Of a stretch of DNA of 64,000 bases, positions 22,363 to 30,735 are shown piece after piece; the first letter of the stretch is position 1; every line of letters begins with the position of its first letter. The position numbers were made by a program, and so were the translations under genes. Where the stretch lies: positions 1 through 64,000 of IMG/VR virus record IMGVR_UViG_3300047470_000212, one strand, 5' to 3'. The notes beneath the pieces were generated by a model. It saw nothing but the letters and a program-made list of their open reading frames with translations. It was not told the DNA's origin and did no database searches. Source of the stretch: a virus.

Positions 22363-22884
22363 TCAGGCGGCGACGGGGGCGGCGAGGCGCACACCGTGGC
22401 GGGTGTAGGAGTCGGTGAGCAGGAGGCCGACCTCCGGCCCGAGCAGTTCGGTGACCAGGTGGAGCATGGTCCGCGTGAACTCGGCGCCGTGGGTCTGGGT
22501 GCTGCGGGTCAGGTGGTGGGCGATCTCGTGGATGATGACGATCTCTCGCATGGCCCACGAGATGCCGCTCACGTGCGGCGGGACGGCGATGATGGCGCCC
22601 CACGGCTCATAGTGGGCGAAGCGGCTCCCCTTGCGGGCCCGGATCGTGATGGGGCGCTCGGCGCGGGCGTAGTCGGCCTTGACCCAGTTGAGGGCCAGGA
22701 CCGCGTCCACGTAGCGCTGGACGCCGTCGATGTCGCCGAACTTGCGCTCGGCCGGGACCAGCAGGCTGGAGCCGTAGAAGTCGAAGGTGCGCACGTCGGT
22801 CTTGGCAAGGGAGTCGAGGATTTCTCGCACGAACCGTTCGGCGTCGTAGACCTTGGAGACCTGCATGTCGCGAGTGGTGCCCAT
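22363..22884 (-). CDS. HExxH metalloprotein (TIGR04338-like)
   Basis: Putative zinc metallohydrolase. The core REIVIIHEIAHHLT (about residues 105-118) gives HExxH plus a third His, with a downstream HGAEFTRTM segment for the remaining ligand. This arrangement matches a family of short actinobacterial/phage HExxH proteins (TIGR04338). No secretion signal, so it would act in the cytoplasm; substrate unknown. ATG at 22884 after CACCAGGAGGAG. Confidence 0.7.
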   Translation of the reverse strand: MGTTRDMQVSKVYDAERFVREILDSLAKTDVRTFDFYGSSLLVPAERKFGDIDGVQRYVDAVLALNWVKADYARAERPITIRARKGSRFAHYEPWGAIIAVPPHVSGISWAMREIVIIHEIAHHLTRSTQTHGAEFTRTMLHLVTELLGPEVGLLLTDSYTRHGVRLAAPVAA

Positions 22885-22931
22885 CGGGTGCTCCTCCTGG
22901 TGGGGGGCGGTTGGTGTGTTCGACATGGGAA

Positions 22932-22959
22932 ACAATACTCAGGAAGCCGTAATCGTCAA
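22932..22959 (-). promoter_or_regulatory. Promoter for HExxH gene
   Basis: TTGACG (22959-22954), 16 bp, TATTGT (22937-22932). Direct repeat AGCCGTAATCG lies over the -35 region. Confidence 0.6.
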
Positions 22960-22977
22960 GCCGTAATCGGAAAGCAG

Positions 22978-23018
22978 TAAGCCGTGAGCTGCGTCACATA
23001 CGCGGCCCACGGCTTACC
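22978..23018 (-). terminator. Terminator after 23038-23436
   Basis: GTAAGCCGTG / CACGGCTTAC arms with an inner GC pairing. Confidence 0.7.
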
Positions 23019-23037
23019 GGGTTGACTGGCTATGAAA

Positions 23038-23436
23038 TTACTTGGTAGACCTTGGCGCTTCCGTCACCGTTTCCTTTGGGCACGGGACCTTGACCTGCAC
23101 GGAATGCGTGTGCGCCAGCCCATACACCGGTGCGTAAGGCGTGGCCGACGACGTAGGTGCAGGTATTGCGGGCGACGGCCCGATCACGAGCGATACCTTG
23201 CACGTGCCCGAGGACTTCGACTTCGATTCCTTCGGGGTTTTCGATGGGAGATACCGCGTCACGGTAGGTACGGGCTGCGGATCGGAATCCCCTTCTGCCG
23301 CCGGAGAATCCGACCGGGAATTCTGGGTATGAAGCCCGTCGAAATCCTGCTGCGGAACCACGGAAAGTCCGATAGCCGGTACTGCGAGAATTCCGATTGC
23401 GGCCAGGGCGACTTTGATGCGCTGGAATGTGCTCAT
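23038..23436 (-). CDS. Secreted or membrane-anchored protein (132 aa)
   Basis: Hydrophobic N-terminal segment (VALAAIGILAVPAIGLSVV, residues 8-26) followed by a Ser/Pro/Lys-rich low-complexity region and two cysteines. Probably exported; function unknown. CTTCATACC encodes GLHT just after the membrane segment. It overlaps the preceding mini zinc-finger gene by ATGA. Confidence 0.65.
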   Translation of the reverse strand: MSTFQRIKVALAAIGILAVPAIGLSVVPQQDFDGLHTQNSRSDSPAAEGDSDPQPVPTVTRYLPSKTPKESKSKSSGTCKVSLVIGPSPAIPAPTSSATPYAPVYGLAHTHSVQVKVPCPKETVTEAPRSTK

Positions 23437-23582
23437 ACCAGCACCGTACCGAAGCCCTCGCACGGGACGCAGTCGGCGCCCTCGCGGTCCTCACCGGACC
23501 CATAGCACCGCTTGCAGTCGATCTCCTCTGCCGTGCTCTCGCCGCTTTCGGCGAAAGACACTGCATGCACGTGTGCGCTCAT
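23433..23582 (-). CDS. Mini DnaJ-type zinc-finger protein (49 aa)
   Basis: Contains CKRCYGSG and CVPCEGFG, two CxxCxGxG repeats as in the DnaJ cysteine-rich domain: one complete zinc site. No J domain. Such short proteins occur in actinophages; role unknown, perhaps a chaperone or RNA contact. Ends in an ATGA overlap with the next gene. Ribosome site weak. Confidence 0.65.
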   Translation of the reverse strand: MSAHVHAVSFAESGESTAEEIDCKRCYGSGEDREGADCVPCEGFGTVLV

Positions 23583-23594
23583 GAGAAGTACTAA

Positions 23595-25133
23595 CTAACC
23601 TTCCTGGTTGACATAAGTTGGTACATCGACGATTTCGGCGTCGATGAATCCGGTGGACTGCTCGATCATCCGGTCTGCTGAGACCGGCCTGTCGATGGAA
23701 GTCATCTGCTCCCCAGCGTCACGGCCGAAGATACGGCTGATCATACCGGCCCCACCGCCATTCCCCTTAGCCTCCAGTTTCACGGAGAACGTATCCTGCT
23801 CCAGTTCCGTCTTCACCTTCACCAGTTTCTGGAGACGGTCGATCTCGCCGGAAAGGTTCGGATCCGCGTAGCCGCCGGTCATATCCTCGACCATCTTCAT
23901 GAAGAGGACCCGCTGCGCCTGCATCTCGATGAGCGAATTCTGGAGCGATTGCATCTGCTGCTTGCTCTTAACCTGCACCGGGATGTCGTACGCGCAGTTG
24001 GCATTAGGGTCGTACGCCGGGCACTTCGAGGACAGGAAGCAGGACGAGCAGGCGCGCATGGACTGGCTGCGCACGGTGACGAGGGGGACGTCCCGCTCCT
24101 TGTTCACGCCGTCGTCGGGGTCGGTGTAGACCTCCTTCTCCTGCACCACACCGATGACCGGCAAGTTGGTACGCGGACGGTCCTTCCGAGGGGCCGGAGT
24201 TGTTCCGGCGTTGAGCGTTTTCTCGCCCGCCGTATCAACTTCGGTACCACCCAATTGAGCGAAACCCGAAAGTACCCCTGAACCAGAGGTAGTAACTGTT
24301 TCTGCCTCCTGTGGCCGGTGCTGGTCGATGGAGGCGGCCAACTGCTGCCACGACCAGATGGTGAACCGCAGGATCTCGTCGTTCTCCCCGGCCTCGATCC
24401 GGTCAGGGTCGAAGCCCGCTTCAGTGAACAGAGTGCGGTGTCGCTTTCGCGCCTGGTCCTTGTATTTCTTCGGGTAGCGCTTCAATTCCCGACCGGTCCA
24501 CACAATGGTGTCGCCATACTGGGAAGGGGAAAGCCAGGAAGTCGACGCGACGGAATCCCAGGTGACGGCAGCCATTTCCGCAGGCTTAGTCATTGCTACT
24601 CCGTGGAGCAGCGTGCCGTATTTCCGGGTGATCTCGTTGAGGATAGGCGTGAGGTTCCTACCGTCCAAGTCCGTCTGCGTTACGCCGACGCGCTTGTATC
24701 GCTGGGCGAGCCTGTCGAGTTCGTCGACTCCCCATTCCGAATGCCATATCGGAAGGAATTTCTCTTCCGGAAGATCCTCGTAGAAGTCTTCTCGGCGGGC
24801 CTCTATCCATTCACGTCCGAGAACGACAGCGTCGAACTCGGACACCATATGAAGCGAGTCGATGTTCTGCTGTACGAAGGCTTCGTAGTGGGCGGCGATG
24901 TCCTTCAATTCGCCGATCGAGTATTTGTCGTCGTCGGCCTTGTTGACCGTGTAGGCGCCGGAGTCCAGGAAGACCTTCTGGCTGTCGAGGTAGTTGTCCT
25001 CGATCAGCCAGGGCCTCGTGAACTTGGTCCGGCGCCGCAGTCCCATGTACGAGAGGGAGACGGTCTCGACGCCTTCCTCGGCCAGCATCTTGCGCCAGCC
25101 GGGAATCTCGGATCCGCCGAGGAAGAGGTGCAC
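23595..25133 (-). CDS. TIM-barrel protein resembling TGT/DpdA (512 aa)
   Basis: Residues 50-250 carry FLDSGAYTV (compare the DSGGFQ loop of tRNA-guanine transglycosylases), SEFDAVVLG, LPIWHSEWGVDEL, GVTQTDLDG and LHGVAMTKPAEM, a strand-by-strand pattern of a (beta/alpha)8 barrel. Family resemblance to phage DpdA-type transglycosylases is tentative. A C-terminal cluster CSSCFLSSKCPAYDPNANC (about residue 375) may bind Zn or FeS. If correct it would modify DNA or tRNA bases. It carries the variant repeat CTTCATATG (SLHM). Confidence 0.45.
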   Translation of the reverse strand: MHLFLGGSEIPGWRKMLAEEGVETVSLSYMGLRRRTKFTRPWLIEDNYLDSQKVFLDSGAYTVNKADDDKYSIGELKDIAAHYEAFVQQNIDSLHMVSEFDAVVLGREWIEARREDFYEDLPEEKFLPIWHSEWGVDELDRLAQRYKRVGVTQTDLDGRNLTPILNEITRKYGTLLHGVAMTKPAEMAAVTWDSVASTSWLSPSQYGDTIVWTGRELKRYPKKYKDQARKRHRTLFTEAGFDPDRIEAGENDEILRFTIWSWQQLAASIDQHRPQEAETVTTSGSGVLSGFAQLGGTEVDTAGEKTLNAGTTPAPRKDRPRTNLPVIGVVQEKEVYTDPDDGVNKERDVPLVTVRSQSMRACSSCFLSSKCPAYDPNANCAYDIPVQVKSKQQMQSLQNSLIEMQAQRVLFMKMVEDMTGGYADPNLSGEIDRLQKLVKVKTELEQDTFSVKLEAKGNGGGAGMISRIFGRDAGEQMTSIDRPVSADRMIEQSTGFIDAEIVDVPTYVNQEG

Positions 25134-25161
25134 GGTTGGGTTCTCCGAATCAGGGGTTGGG

Positions 25162-25893
25162 TTACTTCTTGACGCGCTTGACGGCGCTCTTCGGGAAGAG
25201 GCCGGGCTGGGTGACGCGGGGGCCGCGCGGGGCGGTCATGGTCGGCTTCCCCTGGGGCCGGGGGCCTTCGGTGGCCGCGAGACCGAACTGCTGTGGGGCG
25301 CGGACCTGGCTCGGACCGAACAGACCGGCCTGGACGACGCGCTGCGGCTTGGCGGCCGGGGGCGTCTGCGAGGCGCTGGCCCGCTTGAGCGGGGCGTCTG
25401 GAGTCTTCTTGCCGGACGGCTGGAAGGCGCCGACGCGGGACGTCCAGCCCTTGTCCTCGTCCTGGTTGTAGACACCCGGCGAGGAGGGAGCAGGCGTGGC
25501 CGCGTGAGGCTTGGAGCCGAACGCGGCGTGGAAGTCGTCCCAGGCCCCACCGGACGGCTTGCTCTGCGCCTGGACCTCCCCCATGCGGGAGTTGAAGGTA
25601 TGAAGCAGGTCGGAGGCTGCGCCGGAGTGCTTGGCGTGCCAGGCGTCCAGGTCCGAGCGGTGGTCCTCTCCCACGCGCTGGACCTCGGTATGAAGGTGCT
25701 GCGTTGCGGCGGCCGGGGTGTTCTCCTGGCCGAGCGGGCCGTGGGCGGGGACCTCGGGGGTGCCCTGCTTCTGGCGGGCGTTCTCCAGGGCGCCAACGCG
25801 GTCCTCGATCGTGTTGCTGCGCCGGAACTGGAGTGGATGCAGGTAGCGGTCTCTGAACTGGGTCGCGATGGCGTGGAATGCCTGGGCGCTCAT
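25162..25893 (-). CDS. Unknown protein with two LHT repeats (243 aa)
   Basis: Not recognised. Helical N-terminal part followed by Pro/Lys/Gln-rich repeats and a basic end (FPKSAVKRVKK). Two CTTCATACC copies lie 90 bp apart (HLHTE and LLHTF), both in frame. Possibly a virion-packaged DNA-contact protein (inference from the basic, low-complexity tail). Confidence 0.65.
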   Translation of the reverse strand: MSAQAFHAIATQFRDRYLHPLQFRRSNTIEDRVGALENARQKQGTPEVPAHGPLGQENTPAAATQHLHTEVQRVGEDHRSDLDAWHAKHSGAASDLLHTFNSRMGEVQAQSKPSGGAWDDFHAAFGSKPHAATPAPSSPGVYNQDEDKGWTSRVGAFQPSGKKTPDAPLKRASASQTPPAAKPQRVVQAGLFGPSQVRAPQQFGLAATEGPRPQGKPTMTAPRGPRVTQPGLFPKSAVKRVKK

Positions 25894-26189
25894 GATCTGG
25901 TGTCCCTTCGGACGAAGTAGAGGTAGCGGTGCCCGGCCACGAAGGAGGCCAGGAAGCCGACGTTGACCAGCGACCGGCTGGAGGTGGTCGACGTCAGGAA
26001 CAGGGCGGTGAACGCGGTCACGTTGGCGCTGTAGACGAAGAGGGTTGCGGCCAGCCATCGCTCGGTGACGCCGAGCTGGCGCCAGGCGGGGATGGTGGCC
26101 CGAAGCAGCAGGGCCGCGAATGCTGCCCCGGTGAGGACGGACAGGACGCGGGTGATGCCGATGAACAGGACGAAGCCGTGGCTGGTCAC
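25890..26189 (-). CDS. Three-helix membrane protein (99 aa)
   Basis: Hydrophobic segments at about residues 6-28, 40-62 and 70-90. Size and topology are compatible with a holin, but also with other small membrane proteins; it lies 4 kb from the endolysin gene. GTG start in a GTGA overlap. Confidence 0.6.
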   Translation of the reverse strand: MTSHGFVLFIGITRVLSVLTGAAFAALLLRATIPAWRQLGVTERWLAATLFVYSANVTAFTALFLTSTTSSRSLVNVGFLASFVAGHRYLYFVRRDTRS

Positions 26190-26680
26190 AGGATCTCCAT
26201 GTGTGGGCGCGGGTCTTCTTCGCGTAGTGCTCGCTGCCTCTCCACTTCGTCCACCAGTGCCGACCAGGGCGTGACGCTCTCCTGGTAGTCGGGGCGGAAG
26301 CGCGGAGAGGAGTAGTTCGGGTGCAGGTAGTTCAGGACTCCGACACCATTCGCCATGACGTGCGCGGCGATCTTCGGGTCGGGCTCGACCAGTAGCTCGA
26401 CATTGCATCCGGCCTGCCGCAGCCGGGAGATCTGCTGCATACGCCGCTCGGCCGGGTCTTCTGAATCCCGGATCTGGGCGGGGATGAGGTAGGGGTGCTT
26501 GTTGAAGCCGTTGACGTGGAGCCAGTGCTTGACCGGCTCGATGTCGGTGCGGTCGGTGATGAGGGCGACCTTGTAGGTCTCCATCAGGCCCCAGTACAGG
26601 CGCTGGCCCTGGTGGATGACACCCTCCCCTACCTCGCGTGAGAGGACGCCCTCGATGACGATGGCGACGGTTGCTGACAT
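26186..26680 (-). CDS. HAD-fold-like protein lacking catalytic Asp (164 aa)
   Basis: Starts with strand VAIVIEGVLS where a HAD phosphatase has DxDGTL, then VALITDRTD (HAD motif II-like) and VEPDPKIAAHVMANGVGVLNYL (motif IV-like region). The nucleophile Asp is replaced, so it is probably inactive as a phosphatase. Assignment is from fold-like pattern only. Confidence 0.4.
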   Translation of the reverse strand: MSATVAIVIEGVLSREVGEGVIHQGQRLYWGLMETYKVALITDRTDIEPVKHWLHVNGFNKHPYLIPAQIRDSEDPAERRMQQISRLRQAGCNVELLVEPDPKIAAHVMANGVGVLNYLHPNYSSPRFRPDYQESVTPWSALVDEVERQRALREEDPRPHMEIL

Positions 26681-26687
26681 GACGGCC

Positions 26688-27536
26688 TCAGTGCTCGTGC
26701 TCGTGCTCGAACAGGCCCGTGTTGTGCTCGTTCACGTGCCCGTAGAAGCCTTCGCGGGCGGCGTAGTTCGGGCTGTATCCGTGGTGCTCGACCATGTGCT
26801 GGACGATGTCCTCTTGCGGGGTCTTCTTCTTGATCTTCGGCATCGGCTGGGCCTTGAACTGGTCCAGGTTGAGCACGTGGGCACCGACGTGGGTGTCTCC
26901 CCGGCCCCGGGCTTCTGCGAGGCGGTGGTGCGCGTCAGCGACGTACGGCGTACCGCCCTGGACGACGACCTTGACGTGCGGGTGCTCAGGGTCGAGCGGG
27001 CCGGTGATGTAGGAGTGTGACCCCGTCTCGTGCTCGGTCTGGCCGGTATGAAGCACCGCGCTGGTGCTGATGCTCTGGAACTTGGCGTGCTTGTCCCAGA
27101 AGGCCGCGTTGCCGTCGGACATCTGCGGGCCGTGCTTCTCGTACCACTGGTCGTCGATCTTGGTGTCGACGACGTTTCCGTGACCGTCCAGATGCCCGAA
27201 CTGCTGCGGGTTGTGGGGAGGACCCATCACCATCTGCCCACGGGACTGCGGGTAGTTGGTGCGCTCCTCGGCATGGCGATCCGTCTCGTCGCGGGCTGCG
27301 CCGATCGAGGTGACCTTGGTGAACATCCCGCCGCTGTGAGGCGTGGGATGCCCGATATGAAGTGCGCCGGGTTTGGCCTGCAAGTGCAGCGGGGTGTCCC
27401 GGGTCAGGTGGTACTTCGCCCGCAGAGCGGTCTGCTTCTGTCCTTGGGCGGATACCTTGCTGCCCAGAGGCACCGGGATCGTGGTCTGCTCGAACTGCGG
27501 ACCGGCTGCATCCGGCTTACGACTTGGAAGGGCCAT
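26688..27536 (-). CDS. ParB/Srx-like protein with His-rich tail (282 aa)
   Basis: The C-terminal half has VVVQGGTPYVADAHHRLAEA, like the GxxR/HR nucleotide-binding turn of ParB-like nucleases. It ends in a His/Glu run (FEHEHEH) that could bind metal. Repeat copies: CTTCATACC (VLHT) and CTTCATATC (ALHI). ATG overlaps the previous stop (TGATG). Function unproven. Confidence 0.5.
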   Translation of the reverse strand: MALPSRKPDAAGPQFEQTTIPVPLGSKVSAQGQKQTALRAKYHLTRDTPLHLQAKPGALHIGHPTPHSGGMFTKVTSIGAARDETDRHAEERTNYPQSRGQMVMGPPHNPQQFGHLDGHGNVVDTKIDDQWYEKHGPQMSDGNAAFWDKHAKFQSISTSAVLHTGQTEHETGSHSYITGPLDPEHPHVKVVVQGGTPYVADAHHRLAEARGRGDTHVGAHVLNLDQFKAQPMPKIKKKTPQEDIVQHMVEHHGYSPNYAAREGFYGHVNEHNTGLFEHEHEH

Positions 27537-28528
27537 CACGGTCTCCTGTAGGGGGTGTTCCAAAGGGCTGCCTTGGCCAGTGCCGTGGCAGCGTCATCGA
27601 GGGGTGCCCCGTACAGGTCCGTCTGCTGCGCCTTGCGGGCCTCGGTGTCCATCGTTGCCAGGGTGTTGAGGGCCTGGACGGTCCCTGCCTCCTTGTGCGC
27701 CTGCCAGCGATAGTTGTAGAAGTCGCTGTAGCCGTCGCCGGTCTGGGAGAAGGCGTTTCGGCGGGACAGGTGGATGTCGTCGAAGAGGGCCTTGGCCTGC
27801 TCGACGACGATCTTCTGGCTGTCCATGGCGTTCTTCCAGGCCGGACTGTTCTCGACGGTCTGGGCGCTCTGGGAGCGCAGGAGGTTGTAGCGGTCGACGA
27901 GCACGCTGGCGTGCTTCTGCTCGTCCTCGATGGTCTTGTGCCACTCGGCCGGGTAGAGGCTGCGCGGGTCGTCCGGCAGCTCGGGCGGAGTGATGTCCCA
28001 TCGGTCGGCGGTGAGGTTGTAGGCCGCGTACGGGTGGATGGCCGCGATGCTGTGTGCGGTCGTGCCGGGGTTCAGGTAATACGTGACCTCGTAGGTCTGC
28101 CCGTGGAAATTGGTCTCGGCGGTGGTCGGCCAGAGACTCTTCTTCAGATCCGAGTTCAGCAGGTCGGCGAATTCCGACTCGGAGATTCCCTGATACGTGG
28201 GGTTGTCCTCGTAGAACTTCGGGAAGTCGAGTCCGAACAGGACGTCGAGGTCTCCGTTTCCACGGTCTCCGGCCCACTGGTAGGAAATACCGGAACCGGC
28301 CAGCCACGCGGCGGACCAGGAACGGGCGCCCTTGTAGCGGGAGTCCAGGAAGTTGTTCAGGATCCCGAGGATGTGGTCGCGCACGTCGGGCTTGATGTGC
28401 TTCCCGTCGAAGATGTGCGGGTCCAGTCCACGCTGGGGCGCGCTGAAATAGCCGGAGGCGCCCGTGTGAATGTCGGGCTGTGCTCCCTGGCTCACTGCTC
28501 GATTGAGGTAGAACTCGTATCCGGCCAT
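27536..28528 (-). CDS. Nucleotidyltransferase-like protein (330 aa)
   Basis: Residues ~75-100 (WLAGSGISYQWAG, then DRGNGDLDVLFGLDF) fit the GS...DxD nucleotidyltransferase signature; residues 100-200 are alpha/beta, the rest helical. Such proteins recur in actinophages. Substrate unknown. A strong terminator lies just upstream at 28553-28589, so it may have its own promoter. Confidence 0.55.
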   Translation of the reverse strand: MAGYEFYLNRAVSQGAQPDIHTGASGYFSAPQRGLDPHIFDGKHIKPDVRDHILGILNNFLDSRYKGARSWSAAWLAGSGISYQWAGDRGNGDLDVLFGLDFPKFYEDNPTYQGISESEFADLLNSDLKKSLWPTTAETNFHGQTYEVTYYLNPGTTAHSIAAIHPYAAYNLTADRWDITPPELPDDPRSLYPAEWHKTIEDEQKHASVLVDRYNLLRSQSAQTVENSPAWKNAMDSQKIVVEQAKALFDDIHLSRRNAFSQTGDGYSDFYNYRWQAHKEAGTVQALNTLATMDTEARKAQQTDLYGAPLDDAATALAKAALWNTPYRRP

Positions 28529-28552
28529 GATTTCGATTCTAGCGGGAAAGGG

Positions 28553-28589
28553 GAAAGCCCCCGATTCTGGATGCTAATCGGGGGCTTTC
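28553..28589 (-). terminator. Strong terminator after 28603-28995
   Basis: 13-bp perfect stem GAAAGCCCCCGAT / ATCGGGGGCTTTC with T-rich end. Confidence 0.85.
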
Positions 28590-28602
28590 TAGTTGCTATT
28601 TC

Positions 28603-28995
28603 TCAGAGTTTCAGAGAGGAGCGGATTTGGGCCTCCTGGGCCTGCCGCTGCATTGCCTGCCCGACCATCATCATCTGCTGCTGGGTGCGCTGGGCCGTCT
28701 CCATGACGGTGAGGTCCTTCTGCACCACGGCGACCGCCCCGTAGATGTCGTCAGGGGTGGCGCCGCGCCGGGGCACGAACTGCTGGGTCAGGTCGCTGGT
28801 GGCGATGACCGCGCCGTCCAGGCCGATGGCGACGATGAACGCGGTGGTGCAGGGGGTGCCGATCTCGTCCTCGCCGGGCGGGTTCTCGTCCGCCATCTTG
28901 GCCAGGGCCTCACGCTGCTCGGGCGTGAGGTCGTCGGTATGAAGCGCGTCGGTGTTGGCGGTACTGGGGGTCTGGCCGAGGATCGGGATGCTCAT
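28603..28995 (-). CDS. Unknown protein with Gln/Met-rich helix (130 aa)
   Basis: Not recognised. Acidic N-terminus with the repeat (ALHT at residue 17), a hydrophobic strand (TAFIVAIGLDGAVIATS), then a Gln/Met-rich C-terminal helix. Followed by a strong terminator. Confidence 0.65.
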   Translation of the reverse strand: MSIPILGQTPSTANTDALHTDDLTPEQREALAKMADENPPGEDEIGTPCTTAFIVAIGLDGAVIATSDLTQQFVPRRGATPDDIYGAVAVVQKDLTVMETAQRTQQQMMMVGQAMQRQAQEAQIRSSLKL

Positions 28996-29023
28996 GAGTG
29001 CTCCAGGTGTGTGTCGGTTGGGG

Positions 29024-29509
29024 TTACTTGTAGAGTCCGGCCTTCTCGCGTGCGGACTGCACGACGAGGGAGTGGACCGGGCAGAACTCGCAGAGGTAGC
29101 GGTCCTGGGCGGACTTGTATCGCGGAAGGCCTGCCGCCTTGCGCTCAGCCGCCGTGTCGGGCGTGAGCCGCTTGGAGCCGGTCTTGTAGTCACTGCATCC
29201 GGGGTTGCGGGCGTGAGCCTTCCAGCAGGCGTGGGCGTCTTCCTGGAAGGTGTTCTTCGCCGCGTAGAACGTCGGGTCGAGGCCCGTGTGGCCGGTCTTG
29301 TCACGGATCTGGGCGATGATCGCGTCCCGGGTGCTGGGGCTGTCCCAGTGCTTCTTCTCCACACGCAGCATCGGGTGCGCGATGTGGTTGGGGTGCTTCT
29401 GGACCAGCGCTTCCAGGAGGAAGTCGTTGCGGGGGTCGCCCTCGTAGTCGGGCAGTTCCTCCATGGATCCGCACGTCTTGCAGAGCAGGAGCCGTATTTG
29501 CTCGGCCAT
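29024..29509 (-). CDS. Unknown Cys-rich protein (161 aa)
   Basis: CKTC at residue 10, further Cys near 100 and CEFC near 143, with several His: possible Zn or FeS site bringing the termini together. Not assigned. GGAAGG before the ATG at 29509. Confidence 0.65.
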   Translation of the reverse strand: MAEQIRLLLCKTCGSMEELPDYEGDPRNDFLLEALVQKHPNHIAHPMLRVEKKHWDSPSTRDAIIAQIRDKTGHTGLDPTFYAAKNTFQEDAHACWKAHARNPGCSDYKTGSKRLTPDTAAERKAAGLPRYKSAQDRYLCEFCPVHSLVVQSAREKAGLYK

Positions 29510-29611
29510 GTTGTCCTTCCGGATCAGTACCAGGTGGTGTCGTTCGTGTCCTATGAACGTAGCATCCCCACTACGCATTTGGAAGCCGTAGTGGGGATGA
29601 CGTAGTTCAGA

Positions 29612-30484
29612 TCACTTCTTGATGGTGAACAGGCCGCTGTCCTTGGCCAACTTCGTCAGGGACTCCAGGCCCGGCGCACCCTTCGCGTCGTCACCCCGGT
29701 AGCCCTTCTTGGCCCGGTACAGGTTGTAGGCGGTGTCGGTCTTGGTGCCCCACGAGCCGTCCACCCACCGCGCGTCCAGGTAGCCCAGAGCCGACAGCGC
29801 GTGCTCGACGAGCGAGACGTCCGCCTTGTGGGTCACGTGACCGGTGGCCGCCGGGAGGTCCTTCTTCCGGGCCTCCACCACGTTGGAGAGGTCGACGACC
29901 GGCTTCGGCTTCGGGGCAGGCTTCACAGGAGGCTTCGGGGCGGCCGGAGTGGCCGGGGTATGAAGCGAAGGGTTCTGCGACTTCCACGCCGGGTCGGCCG
30001 ACTCGATGCCGCCGTCGTAGAGCGGGTACCCGTAGCCGTAGACGTGCGGGTCGGTGCGGAGATGCGTCTTGGAGTAGACACCGTCTCCCTCTGGCGAACC
30101 GTTGGCGTTCGTGTTTCCTTCTACTGAGAACACGTGAGTCGCGTCGAATCCGATGACGACGCCGGTATGCGTACCACCACCCGGCCCGTAGAAGATCTGG
30201 GCGCCGATGGCGGGGTAGGCGGAGAAACGCTTCCGGGCCTTGAACCAGGAAACTCCGGTCGCGCACGAGGCGGTAACCGGGTAGGAACCCTTCGGGAGGC
30301 CAGCCGTCTGGAAGGCCCACGCCGCGAATACAGCGCACCAGGCGCCCTCGACGTTGTCGACCCATTCCAGGCCGGGGACGAGATCGGCGTACTTCTCGTG
30401 GTTGTTCCAGTGGCCGCCGGAAAAGCCCTCGTGGTATCCGACCTCGGCCTTTACGACCTTGGCGAGAGTATCGGTGATCGACAT
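29612..30484 (-). CDS. Endolysin: CHAP-type peptidoglycan hydrolase with C-terminal binding domain
   Basis: Cleaves host peptidoglycan at the end of infection. The N-terminal ~150 residues match CHAP/NlpC-like amidases: NVEGAWCAVFAAWAF holds the catalytic Cys and GGGTHTGVVIGFD the catalytic His. A Pro/Lys linker (about 170-200) with the repeat (SLHT) joins a C-terminal domain (LSALGYLDARWVDGSWGTKT) resembling a peptidoglycan-binding module. No signal peptide, so export needs a holin. ATGA overlap with the upstream gene. Confidence 0.8.
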   Translation of the reverse strand: MSITDTLAKVVKAEVGYHEGFSGGHWNNHEKYADLVPGLEWVDNVEGAWCAVFAAWAFQTAGLPKGSYPVTASCATGVSWFKARKRFSAYPAIGAQIFYGPGGGTHTGVVIGFDATHVFSVEGNTNANGSPEGDGVYSKTHLRTDPHVYGYGYPLYDGGIESADPAWKSQNPSLHTPATPAAPKPPVKPAPKPKPVVDLSNVVEARKKDLPAATGHVTHKADVSLVEHALSALGYLDARWVDGSWGTKTDTAYNLYRAKKGYRGDDAKGAPGLESLTKLAKDSGLFTIKK

Positions 30485-30486
30485 GC

Positions 30487-30735
30487 TCAGAATCCTGCCT
30501 GCGATGGGGGCGTCTGTACGAAATTGGGGGTGTGAACCGGCTGGCCGTCGGGACGAATCTTGATCTCGTCCTCGTGCCGCCCGTACCACACGTCGTTAAG
30601 GTCGATGCGGGCGCGGGTTGTCGCAGAAGTCGTAACACCGAGACCACCACGGTCGACGATGATCTTCTTGTACTTGCCGTCCGTGGCGCCCTCATTGAGT
30701 TCGGCGTTCATGGACCGGGGAGTGGCGTGTGCCAT
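30487..30735 (-). CDS. Unknown small protein (82 aa)
   Basis: Not recognised. Polar, disordered-looking; ends TPPSQAGF. TAATG overlap with the upstream small gene. Confidence 0.65.
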   Translation of the reverse strand: MAHATPRSMNAELNEGATDGKYKKIIVDRGGLGVTTSATTRARIDLNDVWYGRHEDEIKIRPDGQPVHTPNFVQTPPSQAGF

